A stretch of DNA of 9,627 nucleotides. Source: Muribaculaceae bacterium. GTDB taxonomy: Bacteria > Bacteroidota > Bacteroidia > Bacteroidales > Muribaculaceae. The notes beneath the pieces are model-generated. The model made no database searches. It was not told the DNA's origin and saw only the letters and a program-made list of their open reading frames with translations. Shown here piece after piece: positions 1 to 5,533 of the stretch (the first letter of the stretch is position 1; every line of letters starts with the position of its first letter). The position numbers and the translations under genes were made by a program. Where the stretch lies: NCBI GenBank assembly GCA_009775375.1, contig VSPO01000213.1, forward strand, positions 1 through 9,627. The letters are read 5' to 3'.

Positions 1-106
1 ATAAATCAGTGATATGCTTCGGTGTAGAAATAAGCGCGAGAAAGTGGAAAAATGTGGTAGAGTACCTGTCTTTCCGCGAATGTACCCACGTACATCACCA
101 GAAAAT

Positions 107-135
107 GCCTGTAACTATCAAAGTTACAGGCTTTT
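107..135 (+). terminator. Rho-independent terminator hairpin
   Basis: A perfect 10-bp stem (GCCTGTAACT at 107-116 pairing with AGTTACAGGC at 122-131) with a 5-nt loop is followed by TTTT. An A-run at 102-105 means it may also work on the other strand. It probably ends a transcript entering from the left edge and isolates the integrase from it. No gene ending just before it can be identified. Confidence 0.65.
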
Positions 136-167
136 ATCTTACCAACCCCATTGTTAAGAATTGTTAA

Positions 168-284
168 TTGCGACAGTAAAACGACTCGAAAACGACCCTT
201 TCAGACCCTATGACGTTGCGTATCCGTTGCAAAAATTTTTGCAAATACAGAAAATGCAACAGTAAAACTGCCAATTGCAACAGT
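168..284 (+). repeat. Three direct copies of TGCRACAGT(AAAAC)
   Basis: Copies lie at 169-182 (TGCGACAGTAAAAC), 255-268 (TGCAACAGTAAAAC, 13 of 14 identical) and 276-284 (TGCAACAGT only). The last two start 21 bp apart, two helical turns, so they face the same side of the DNA. Their position upstream of a tyrosine integrase suggests binding sites for the integrase arm domain or for an excision factor. This is an inference; no such site is documented for this protein. Confidence 0.5.
227..244. repeat. Perfect 18-bp palindrome
   Basis: TTGCAAAAATTTTTGCAA reads identically on both strands with no spacer. It lies among the TGCRACAGT repeats. The A5T5 centre should bend DNA, and the symmetry would suit a dimeric DNA-binding protein. 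There is no T-tract and a zero-length loop, so it is not a terminator. Confidence 0.6.
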
Positions 285-331
285 GCCCCTCATAAGTATC
301 TGAAAAGTCGCAATTTAGTCGGACAAAAGTC

Positions 332-363
332 TTCGCCAACCTGATTTTTAACCCGTAATTTTG
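332..363 (+). promoter_or_regulatory. Putative promoter of the integrase gene
   Basis: TAATTTTG at 356-363 fits the Bacteroides -7 consensus TAnnTTTG exactly. The expected -33 box, 20 bp upstream, reads TTCG (332-335), one base off TTTG. A small GGTAC-GGT-GTACC hairpin follows at 369-381 in the presumed leader. The -7 box overlaps the CTnDOT-like core at 355-364, so the same sequence may be a promoter, a recombination core, or both. Confidence 0.45.
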
Positions 364-364
364 C
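355..364 (+). other. CTnDOT-type core sequence, upstream copy
   Basis: GTAATTTTGC matches the GTANNTTTGC core known from the att sites of CTnDOT. It lies in a 17-bp block (349-365) repeated with 15 identities at 1713-1729, just after the integrase stop codon. If real, it would be an attachment-site core at the integrase end of the element. It also matches a -7 promoter box, so it may be coincidental. Confidence 0.4.
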
Positions 365-482
365 ACATGGTACGGTGTACCCGGAACCCGGGGACATTAT
401 CAAAGGGCAGAAACAATGAACCCTCCTCCGTTGCACTTTGAACTGTACCCAGCAAGTTGCACAATTCTCAAATCCAAAAGGT

Positions 483-1715
483 ATGGTAAGAACCAATTAC
501 AAGACCTCCTTTTTTCTCAGGAAGAACGTGGTCAACAAGAACGGAGAGTCGGGAATTTTCCTCCGTCTCACCGTCAACAAGGAAGCAGCACAGATCTCGA
601 CCAAGGCAACCTGTGCAGTCGGCGACTGGGACACTGAGGCCGGCAAGATGAGAGGAAAGACGAAGAAGGCGAATCAGCTCAACGATTTCCTCGCAGAGAT
701 AAGAGCCGCCATCCTTTTCCATATTCAGGAAATGGAGCGGCGTGACGAGATAGTGACCCTCGAAAAGGTCAAGAACGCCTATCTCGGTATCTCGGCCCGC
801 GCCGAGACTCTGATGGAGATTTTCAAGAAATGGCTTGACAACGCTGAAAAGCTCGTCGATGTAAGCAAGAGCCGGGAGACCTACCGCAAGTATGAGCGCG
901 GCTACCGTCGCCTTCAGGAATTCATGAAGGAGACCTACAACATCACCGACATCGCCCTGCGCGAGCTCTCCTACGAATTTATCGTGGACTACGAGAGTTA
1001 TCTCCGCCGCGTGTCAAAGTGCGGTGTGAACACTACCGCCAAGTTCATTCAGACTCTCCGCATGATTGTTCTTTACGCCAAGAACAACGGTATGATATTC
1101 AAGGATCCGTTTCTCAACTACAAGGTCAAGAAGGAGGAAGTGGATCGTGGCTACCTGACCACAGACGAGCTTGACCGTATCGCCTCTAAGGTGATTCCGA
1201 TTCCTCGTCTCGACCATGTGAGAGACATGTTCCTGTTCGCCTGCTTCACCGGACTGGCATACATTGATGTGGCGAATCTCATGGAGAGCGACATCAAAGA
1301 GGCGTTTGACGGGTCCAAATGGATTATGACCCACCGGCAAAAAACCGGCGTTGCCGTCAACGTGCCTCTTCTCGATTATCCTCTCGCGATAATCGAGAAG
1401 TACAAGGGACAATGCACTGACGGGCATGTACTCCCTGTCATATCGAATCAGCGCACCAACAGTTATCTGAAAGAACTCGCCACTGTGTGCGGCATCGACA
1501 AGAACATTACGTTTCACCTCGCCCGCCACACCTTTGCCACAACGGTGACTCTCGCAAATGGTATGCCCATCGAGACGGTATCGAAGATGCTGGGGCATAC
1601 CAATATCAAGACGACTCAAATATACGCCAGAATCACTAATGAGAAAATCAGGGCTGATATGCTGCGCCTTGCCTCGGCACTTCCTGAAATCGGCAACATG
1701 ACAGCAGAGGTGTAA
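483..1715 (+). CDS. Tyrosine recombinase / integrase (Bacteroidetes type)
   Basis: A 410-residue site-specific recombinase that would cut and rejoin att sites for integration and excision. The N-terminal 60-70 residues (RTNYKTSFFLRK...NGESGIFLRLTVN) are the arm-type DNA-binding domain, followed by a SAM-like core-binding domain (about 110-210) and the catalytic domain. Catalytic residues seen are K287 in a beta-hairpin (RQKTG), H345 and R348 in HLAR, H372 in LGH, and nucleophile Y381 in TQIYARI. The position normally holding the first catalytic Arg (TGLR) is A259 (TGLAYIDV); IntDOT of CTnDOT likewise lacks this Arg. The start at 483 is preferred over an in-frame ATG at 438 because family members begin just before the RT-x-FFLRK motif; the extra 15 residues look non-coding. 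The coding region is flanked by GTAATTTTGC on both sides. The IS21 element begins only 26 bp after the stop. Family assignment is firm; the partner element is inferred. Confidence 0.93.
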   Translation: MVRTNYKTSFFLRKNVVNKNGESGIFLRLTVNKEAAQISTKATCAVGDWDTEAGKMRGKTKKANQLNDFLAEIRAAILFHIQEMERRDEIVTLEKVKNAYLGISARAETLMEIFKKWLDNAEKLVDVSKSRETYRKYERGYRRLQEFMKETYNITDIALRELSYEFIVDYESYLRRVSKCGVNTTAKFIQTLRMIVLYAKNNGMIFKDPFLNYKVKKEEVDRGYLTTDELDRIASKVIPIPRLDHVRDMFLFACFTGLAYIDVANLMESDIKEAFDGSKWIMTHRQKTGVAVNVPLLDYPLAIIEKYKGQCTDGHVLPVISNQRTNSYLKELATVCGIDKNITFHLARHTFATTVTLANGMPIETVSKMLGHTNIKTTQIYARITNEKIRADMLRLASALPEIGNMTAEV

Positions 1716-1718
1716 TCG

Positions 1719-1728
1719 GTAATTTTGC
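1719..1728 (+). other. CTnDOT-type core sequence, downstream copy
   Basis: The second GTAATTTTGC, in direct orientation to the copy at 355-364. The larger 17-bp block begins at 1713 with the integrase stop codon itself. The 7 bp after the core differ (ACATGGT upstream, ATCCTCA here), as would be expected of non-identical coupling sequences in CTnDOT-like att sites. It could equally be the -7 box of a promoter for whatever gene followed before the IS21 element inserted 13 bp further on. Confidence 0.4.
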
Positions 1729-1741
1729 ATCCTCAGAAATT

Positions 1742-1759
1742 GGCAGTGTAAAATCCCCA
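1742..1759 (+). repeat. IS21 left terminal inverted repeat
   Basis: GGCAGTGTAAAATCCCCA pairs with the right end at 4319-4336 (16 of 18). A second TAAAA/CAAAAT-rich stretch follows to about 1780, as expected for the multiple transposase sites inside IS21 ends. Confidence 0.65.
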
Positions 1760-1787
1760 GTTTAGGGGCAAAATAAAAGGCATCCAT

Positions 1788-1795
1788 TAATTTTG
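1788..1795 (+). promoter_or_regulatory. Possible -7 box for istA
   Basis: TAATTTTG inside the left end of the IS matches the Bacteroides -7 consensus and lies 28 bp before the istA ATG. No good TTTG is found 19-21 bp upstream, so the promoter is tentative. Confidence 0.3.
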
Positions 1796-1823
1796 TGGGT
1801 TGAACAAAAAAACACAAAAAAAC

Positions 1824-3401
1824 ATGGATGCCCGCCCGAAGGCTTCTGAGATAAAGAAATATCTCATGTGGAGCAAAATTAATGAATTAAAACGAGAAGG
1901 CCATAGCATAAGCCGTATAAAAAAGCTTACAGGCTATGACCGCAAGACAATCCGGAAGTATCTCCGTATGACAGAGGAAGAGTTTCTGGCACAGGGATGT
2001 TGTGTCAGACACTACAGCAGCCGCCTTGACAAGTACAGGGATTTCATTGTCTCGCGGCTGGAGAATTATGCGTTTCTGAGCAGTGCCGCCATCCACACAC
2101 AGCTGCGCATGAACTTCCCTGATCTGGAGAAGTTCAACCAGAAGACGGTATACAACTATGTACAGAAAATCAGAAGGGAGGAAAACATCCCTATTGAATC
2201 AGAGGGCAGCAACCGGCCATACTGTATGCTTGAGCAGACCGTGGCAGCGGAGTATGCCCAGGCCGACTTCGGGGAAAAGTGGGTGGATGACGCAGGCGGA
2301 GGGAAAAAGAAAGTTTACTTCTTCGTACTGGTGCTCAGCAGATGGCGTCATAAGTTTGTATGGTTCAGCGACTGCCCGTTCACAGCAGAGCTGGCGGCAT
2401 ATGCACACGAGCTGGCGTTCGACTACTTCGGAGGAGTACCTCACAATATCGTATATGATCAGGACAAGGTACTGATATCGGATGAAAACATGGGAGACTA
2501 TATTCTGACCAGTCACTTCAGAAGACTTGTCGCGGAGTGTGGGTTCAAGGCCATATTCTGCAGGAAATCAGACCCGGAAAGCAAAGGCAAGGTGGAGAAT
2601 GTGGTAAAATATACCAAGAACAACTTCCTTGCCGGATATGAGTTCAAGGGAACCGACACACTCAACAGCGACTGCATGAAGTGGCTGGAGACAACCGCAA
2701 ACGGACAGCCGCATGCTGTGACGGGCATGATACCGTCGGCGATGTATGAACAGGAGGAAAAGGCGTTCATGCTTCCGTACAATGGAGTGCCGACATCTCC
2801 AAGGCAGGAACTTCCAACGTATATGCTTCGCAAAGACAATACGATAAGCTACAAGGGCAACTATTATGCGGTGCCCCTTGGCAGCTACAGGGGACGGGGC
2901 AGCAGTGTCAGGGTTCTGGAGAAAGACGGTATACTGGAGATCTATTCAACCGAGACCGGGAAGTTGCTCATGAGCCATCCCATGAGCCATGAAAAAGGTA
3001 AACTGATAAGCAACACAAGCTGCAGACGCAATCCCGGCCAACGTATAGAGACTCTTGAACACGAGATCCGCCAGTGGTTCTCAGATGACCGATGTGTAAT
3101 GTCATACCTGTCGGAAGTGCGCAAGGCGTTCCCCCGTAACCTACGCGACAATTACGCGGCAATCAGAAAGGAGACGGGCAATATAAGCAGGGAGGCCATG
3201 AAAAAGGCTATGGAACTGCATCTTGAGGCATCGTCCCCGGGAGTCAATGCCATGCTCCAGACCGCAAGAACCATCGACAGACAGAATCAGGTAAGGAAAG
3301 AGACGTTCGCTTACCGCCCTCTGTCAACTCCTGACATGAACATCAAGGACATGATACCGGACAAGACAGATATGGACATCTACTCAATTTTTTTCAATTG
3401 A
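1824..3401 (+). CDS. istA: IS21-family transposase IstA
   Basis: A DDE transposase of 525 residues that binds the IS ends and catalyses strand transfer. An N-terminal HTH (about residues 19-48, INELKREGHSISRIKKLTGY) is followed by a second helical region and the retroviral-integrase-like core. Likely catalytic residues are D148 (QADFGE), D212 (VYDQDKV) and E258 (KGKVEN). The C-terminal half contains the usual IstA beta-rich segment (KGNYYAVP) and ends in a charged helical tail. I chose the ATG at 1824; an in-frame TTG at 1800 would add eight Lys/Asn/Thr-rich residues and is less likely. The stop overlaps the last bases before istB, so the two genes are translationally linked. No frameshift or missing motif is seen. 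Confidence 0.93.
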   Translation: MDARPKASEIKKYLMWSKINELKREGHSISRIKKLTGYDRKTIRKYLRMTEEEFLAQGCCVRHYSSRLDKYRDFIVSRLENYAFLSSAAIHTQLRMNFPDLEKFNQKTVYNYVQKIRREENIPIESEGSNRPYCMLEQTVAAEYAQADFGEKWVDDAGGGKKKVYFFVLVLSRWRHKFVWFSDCPFTAELAAYAHELAFDYFGGVPHNIVYDQDKVLISDENMGDYILTSHFRRLVAECGFKAIFCRKSDPESKGKVENVVKYTKNNFLAGYEFKGTDTLNSDCMKWLETTANGQPHAVTGMIPSAMYEQEEKAFMLPYNGVPTSPRQELPTYMLRKDNTISYKGNYYAVPLGSYRGRGSSVRVLEKDGILEIYSTETGKLLMSHPMSHEKGKLISNTSCRRNPGQRIETLEHEIRQWFSDDRCVMSYLSEVRKAFPRNLRDNYAAIRKETGNISREAMKKAMELHLEASSPGVNAMLQTARTIDRQNQVRKETFAYRPLSTPDMNIKDMIPDKTDMDIYSIFFN

Positions 3402-3409
3402 AGGTAACA

Positions 3410-4174
3410 ATGAATCATAACGACACAATACAGACGATAAAGACATATGCCTCGAAACTGAGATTATGCAACATAGGCTCCAGACTGGAGCAGACGCTCC
3501 ACATGGCACAGCAGGACAAACCGGGATATCCGGAGTTCCTTCTTGATATCCTGCAAAAAGAGATAGATGCCAAAAGGGAGAAAGACTTCGCACGCAGGCT
3601 TCGCTCCGCCAATCTGCCTCCGCGACACGACCTCGAACTCTTTGATGCAAACTTCTCGGCAGGGCTTCCGAAGTCACGTCTTGACGAACTCAGGGAACTC
3701 AACTGGCTCGCGCAGGCATATAACCTTATCCTGATGGGGCCGTCCGGCACAGGCAAGACCTTCATTGCTGCGGGACTCGTCCACCAGGCCGTATGCAACG
3801 GACTGAGAGCCTACATGATGACAATGGAAGACATCATGGGAATAATCAAGATGAAGGAACTGGCACCGTCTGCGATGACCGCCTACAACAAGTTGTTGCG
3901 GGCACACCTTGTCGCAATCGACGACATAATGCTCTTCCCGATAAAGAAACAGGATGCCGCCGGGTTCTTCAATCTCATAAACGCCCTCCACGAAAAGACC
4001 TCGGTTATCATAACGACCAACAAGGCCCCTACCGAATGGGCTGCCACTCTTGACGATGAAGTCATCGCCACCGCACTTCTCGACCGGCTTCTTTACAGAT
4101 GTGAGGTCATAAAACTGTCCGGCGAAAGTTACCGTCTGAAAAACCGGAAAACAATCTTTGAAGAAAAACCATAG
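3410..4174 (+). CDS. istB: IS21-family helper ATPase IstB
   Basis: A DnaC-like AAA+ ATPase of 254 residues that assembles on target DNA and activates IstA for insertion. Walker A is GPSGTGKT (110-117), Walker B is LVAIDDI (167-173), a sensor-1-like IITTNK lies at 200-205, and an arginine finger candidate is R226 in LLDRLL. Length is typical for the family. The ATG at 3410 is preceded by GAAGG with 5-nt spacing, a clear Shine-Dalgarno for this type of genome, and lies 8 nt after the istA stop. A TTG at 3398 in the same frame overlaps that stop but is less convincing. Confidence 0.93.
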   Translation: MNHNDTIQTIKTYASKLRLCNIGSRLEQTLHMAQQDKPGYPEFLLDILQKEIDAKREKDFARRLRSANLPPRHDLELFDANFSAGLPKSRLDELRELNWLAQAYNLILMGPSGTGKTFIAAGLVHQAVCNGLRAYMMTMEDIMGIIKMKELAPSAMTAYNKLLRAHLVAIDDIMLFPIKKQDAAGFFNLINALHEKTSVIITTNKAPTEWAATLDDEVIATALLDRLLYRCEVIKLSGESYRLKNRKTIFEEKP

Positions 4175-4189
4175 CCGATGTTCGCTCTT

Positions 4190-4211
4190 GGGGGCGGTTT
4201 AGTCCGCCCCC
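4190..4211 (+). repeat. GC-rich hairpin after istB
   Basis: GGGGGCGG (4190-4197) pairs perfectly with CCGCCCCC (4204-4211) around a 6-nt loop, 15 nt after the istB stop and still inside the IS. No T-tract follows, so it may be a transcript-stabilising or attenuating structure rather than a classic terminator. An in-frame run of codons from 4178 crosses it and the IS end; I do not consider that a gene. Confidence 0.55.
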
Positions 4212-4318
4212 GCCGCTCGGGCATCCCCCTCCAGAAGGAGAGAGGAAGAGCAGCATGGACTATATATCGAGAACCTCTATTTTATCAATTTTACAACTCT
4301 TATGAAGCTTTTTTAAGG

Positions 4319-4336
4319 TGGGGAATTAACACTGCC
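4319..4336 (-). repeat. IS21 right terminal inverted repeat
   Basis: TGGGGAATTAACACTGCC is the inverse of the left end with two mismatches. Further inward, at roughly 4280-4300, the minus strand reads TGTAAAATTGATAAAATA, sharing TGTAAAAT with the left end and consistent with a second, subterminal transposase site. Confidence 0.65.
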
Positions 4337-4441
4337 GAAAATTGGGGAAATAAAATTTGCTTATTACAAGAGGAAATTGATGAGGCAACAAAAAAGGCCA
4401 ACTCTAATAAGAGTAAGCTTTCTCACCCTGATATACTGTAA
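4337..4441 (+). pseudogene. Possible 3' relic of a gene cut by the IS21 insertion
   Basis: Immediately outside the right IS end a plus-strand frame gives about 34 residues ending at TAA 4439-4441 (KICLLQEEIDEATKKANSNK is the readable part), hydrophilic and helical in character. It could be the tail of a small gene that began on the other side of the insertion, perhaps driven by the TAATTTTG at 1720-1727. It is not recognisable, and chance is a real alternative. Confidence 0.2.
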
Positions 4442-4459
4442 GAAACAAGGGTCAAGGTA

Positions 4460-4503
4460 AAAAGCCCGTCGGACACGCCCCCAGTCGTGTCTGACGGGCT
4501 TTT
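4460..4503. terminator. Strong bidirectional terminator
   Basis: An 18-bp stem (AAAAGCCCGTCGGACACG at 4460-4477 against CGTGTCTGACGGGCTTTT at 4486-4503, one G-U pair on the plus strand) with an 8-nt loop is bordered by A- and T-runs on both sides. On the minus strand it lies 22 nt after the RteC-like stop codon and must end that transcript. On the plus strand it blocks read-through from the IS21 element. Confidence 0.88.
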
Positions 4504-4525
4504 CCTTTTTACATATTTTGTAGAG

Positions 4526-5350
4526 TTATATCATAGTGCTGCCGGGATAAGGCTTGATTTCTGTTCTGGTGCGGCGTCCGTCGCCGTCTTCATGCTTTCG
4601 CATCAGTTCGTTGAGACGCCATGCGGCCTCACTTATGTAGTACGTGCGGGAATGGATTTTGAATGTGTGGTCGTGGTAAGGACGCTTGTCCTTGCCCCTG
4701 CGTCCCTTCATTCGGCGCAAGGTCTGATAGCACTCTTCTTCGGTGAGTGCCATGCCGTATATCTCGCCATGATGGCTTACCAGCTCTGCAAGTGTGGCTT
4801 TCCCATTGTTGAAGCTGCCCATGAGATAGTCGCCGTAGATTTTCTCATAGAGGTCTGCCTTGGTGCCTGTCCATTTCATTTTGGTCTCGCGCTTTGATTC
4901 CTTCTTGGGAGGTGCCGAATCATTGGCGGTAGTGCGTGAAGGAATATGAATGGCTATGCGGGAGCAATACTCCCTAATAATATCCGCCACACCTTTCACA
5001 AGGTCAAGGGCCTTCTTCGCGATTGCGATTGTTTCTTTGGCGGCAACAGACGCTATGTGGATGAACGACTGGATTTCGACCTCTACGGCAAGAAGCGCGG
5101 TGCGCGCGTCAAGCCACTCCTCCGGATTGATTCTGCAAGTGGCCACTACCTCGGCTGCGAAAGTGTCATATCCGGAGTGAAGAGCCGAGTGGTCTCCGTT
5201 TTTAAGAGAAGATACAAATTGTGTTTGTAGTAAATTATTATTAATCATTTTTACTTGATTTAGTTGAACGTGGAATCGGCTGATTTTATCAACTGTTTCT
5301 GAGCTAAAAACCATAAACATACGCCTTTGGTTCGTGATGACACTTTGCAT
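4526..5350 (-). CDS. RteC-family regulatory protein
   Basis: Encodes up to 274 residues. The C-terminal part matches the RteC family: KWTGTKADLYEKIY (159-172), GSFNNGKATLAEL (178-190), then CYQTLRRMKGRRGKDKRPYHD, corresponding to the family's WTG-K-DL-E-IY, G-NNG and YRTF-EIR-RK blocks. RteC of CTnDOT is a DNA-binding activator of the excision operon. The first 130 residues are less conserved and largely helical. A basic, Ser/Lys-rich linker (about 137-157) joins the halves. The start is uncertain: ATGs at 5350, 5320, 5314 and 5248 are all in frame. The 5248 start (240 residues, beginning MINNNLLQ) has A-rich upstream sequence and gives a length closer to known RteC. The gene is divergent from the RteB-like gene and shares its operator region. 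The C-terminal tail (RTYYISEAAWRLNELMRKHEDGD) departs from CTnDOT RteC, so this is a family member, not an orthologue with proven function. Confidence 0.8.
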   Translation of the reverse strand: MQSVITNQRRMFMVFSSETVDKISRFHVQLNQVKMINNNLLQTQFVSSLKNGDHSALHSGYDTFAAEVVATCRINPEEWLDARTALLAVEVEIQSFIHIASVAAKETIAIAKKALDLVKGVADIIREYCSRIAIHIPSRTTANDSAPPKKESKRETKMKWTGTKADLYEKIYGDYLMGSFNNGKATLAELVSHHGEIYGMALTEEECYQTLRRMKGRRGKDKRPYHDHTFKIHSRTYYISEAAWRLNELMRKHEDGDGRRTRTEIKPYPGSTMI

Positions 5351-5370
5351 AGTAGTGAATTAAATAGCAA

Positions 5371-5439
5371 AATGTGTTACCTAATTGCCATTTTATGTTT
5401 CCAATGTGTTACCTTAAATATGCAAAAAGTGTAACCTTA
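5371..5439 (+). promoter_or_regulatory. Operator array: three AAtGTGTtACCTtA repeats
   Basis: Copies are AATGTGTTACCT at 5371-5382, AATGTGTTACCTTA at 5403-5416 and AAAGTGTAACCTTA at 5426-5439 (12 of 14 identical to the second). Starts are 32 and 23 bp apart, close to three and two helical turns. The third copy ends 3 bp before the -33 box of the promoter at 5443-5474, the usual place for an activator or repressor touching RNA polymerase. The array lies between two divergent regulator genes, so either product could bind it. Binding is inferred from repeat and position. Confidence 0.6.
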
Positions 5440-5442
5440 TTA

Positions 5443-5474
5443 TTTGGATATATAGGCGTAAATTGCTAATTGTG
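5443..5474 (+). promoter_or_regulatory. Housekeeping promoter of the RteB-like gene
   Basis: TTTG at 5443-5446, a 20-bp spacer and TAATTGTG at 5467-5474 fit the Bacteroides sigma-ABfr consensus TTTG-N19-21-TAnnTTTG with one mismatch. The predicted transcript start near 5482 leaves an AT-rich leader of about 50 nt before the ATG at 5534. No sigma54-type GG-N10-GC box was noticed. Confidence 0.6.
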
Positions 5475-5533
5475 CGAGGTATAAAAATATTACGCAAATT
5501 GCATTGATATTTTTTTATTCGATTTTTCAAAAA

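Larger units (their letters stand above)
1..482. other. Gene-free, repeat-rich leader upstream of the integrase
   Basis: No convincing gene is present. Two plus-strand frames are open from the window edge to about 167, but they run straight through the hairpin at 107-131 and give no recognisable protein. The stretch holds a hairpin terminator, three TGCRACAGT repeats, an 18-bp palindrome, further scattered GTTGC/GCAAC words (around 214, 225, 430 and 454) and a promoter-like box at 356-363. Such a density of short repeats next to an integrase gene fits a recombination or regulatory region, for example arm-type integrase sites, but that role is inferred. Confidence 0.5.
1742..4336 (+). mobile_element. 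IS21-family insertion sequence with istA and istB
   Basis: The element of about 2.6 kb (near the upper size for the family) contains the two-gene istA-istB operon. It is bounded by GGCAGTGTAAAATCCCCA (1742-1759) and, inverted, TGGGGAATTAACACTGCC (4319-4336), identical at 16 of 18 positions. Flanking bases are GAAATT on the left (1736-1741) and GAAAAT on the right (4337-4342), a near target duplication of the length this family makes. Both genes are intact, so the copy may be active. Exact ends could shift by a few bases, since I cannot align it with other copies. Confidence 0.8.

Noticed and set aside
44..105. tRNA-like words (TGGTAGAGTAC, CACCA)
   Set aside because: The anticodon stem does not pair and there is no TTCRANY T-loop, so this is not a tRNA.
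3..167. Two open plus-strand frames entering from the left edge
   Set aside because: Both frames are open at once and pass through the 107-131 terminator hairpin, and neither translation looks like a known protein.
1014..1817. Minus-strand frame opposite the integrase
   Set aside because: It overlaps the integrase catalytic domain whose motifs are all in the plus frame; the antisense protein is Cys/His-rich without any domain pattern.
4178..4441. 87-codon plus-strand frame after istB
   Set aside because: It begins inside the istB-proximal GC hairpin and runs across the IS right end into outside DNA. Only its last third might be a relic; as a whole it is not a natural gene.
4487..4897. Plus-strand frame opposite the RteC-like gene
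   Set aside because: It starts inside the strong terminator hairpin and is antisense to conserved RteC motifs.
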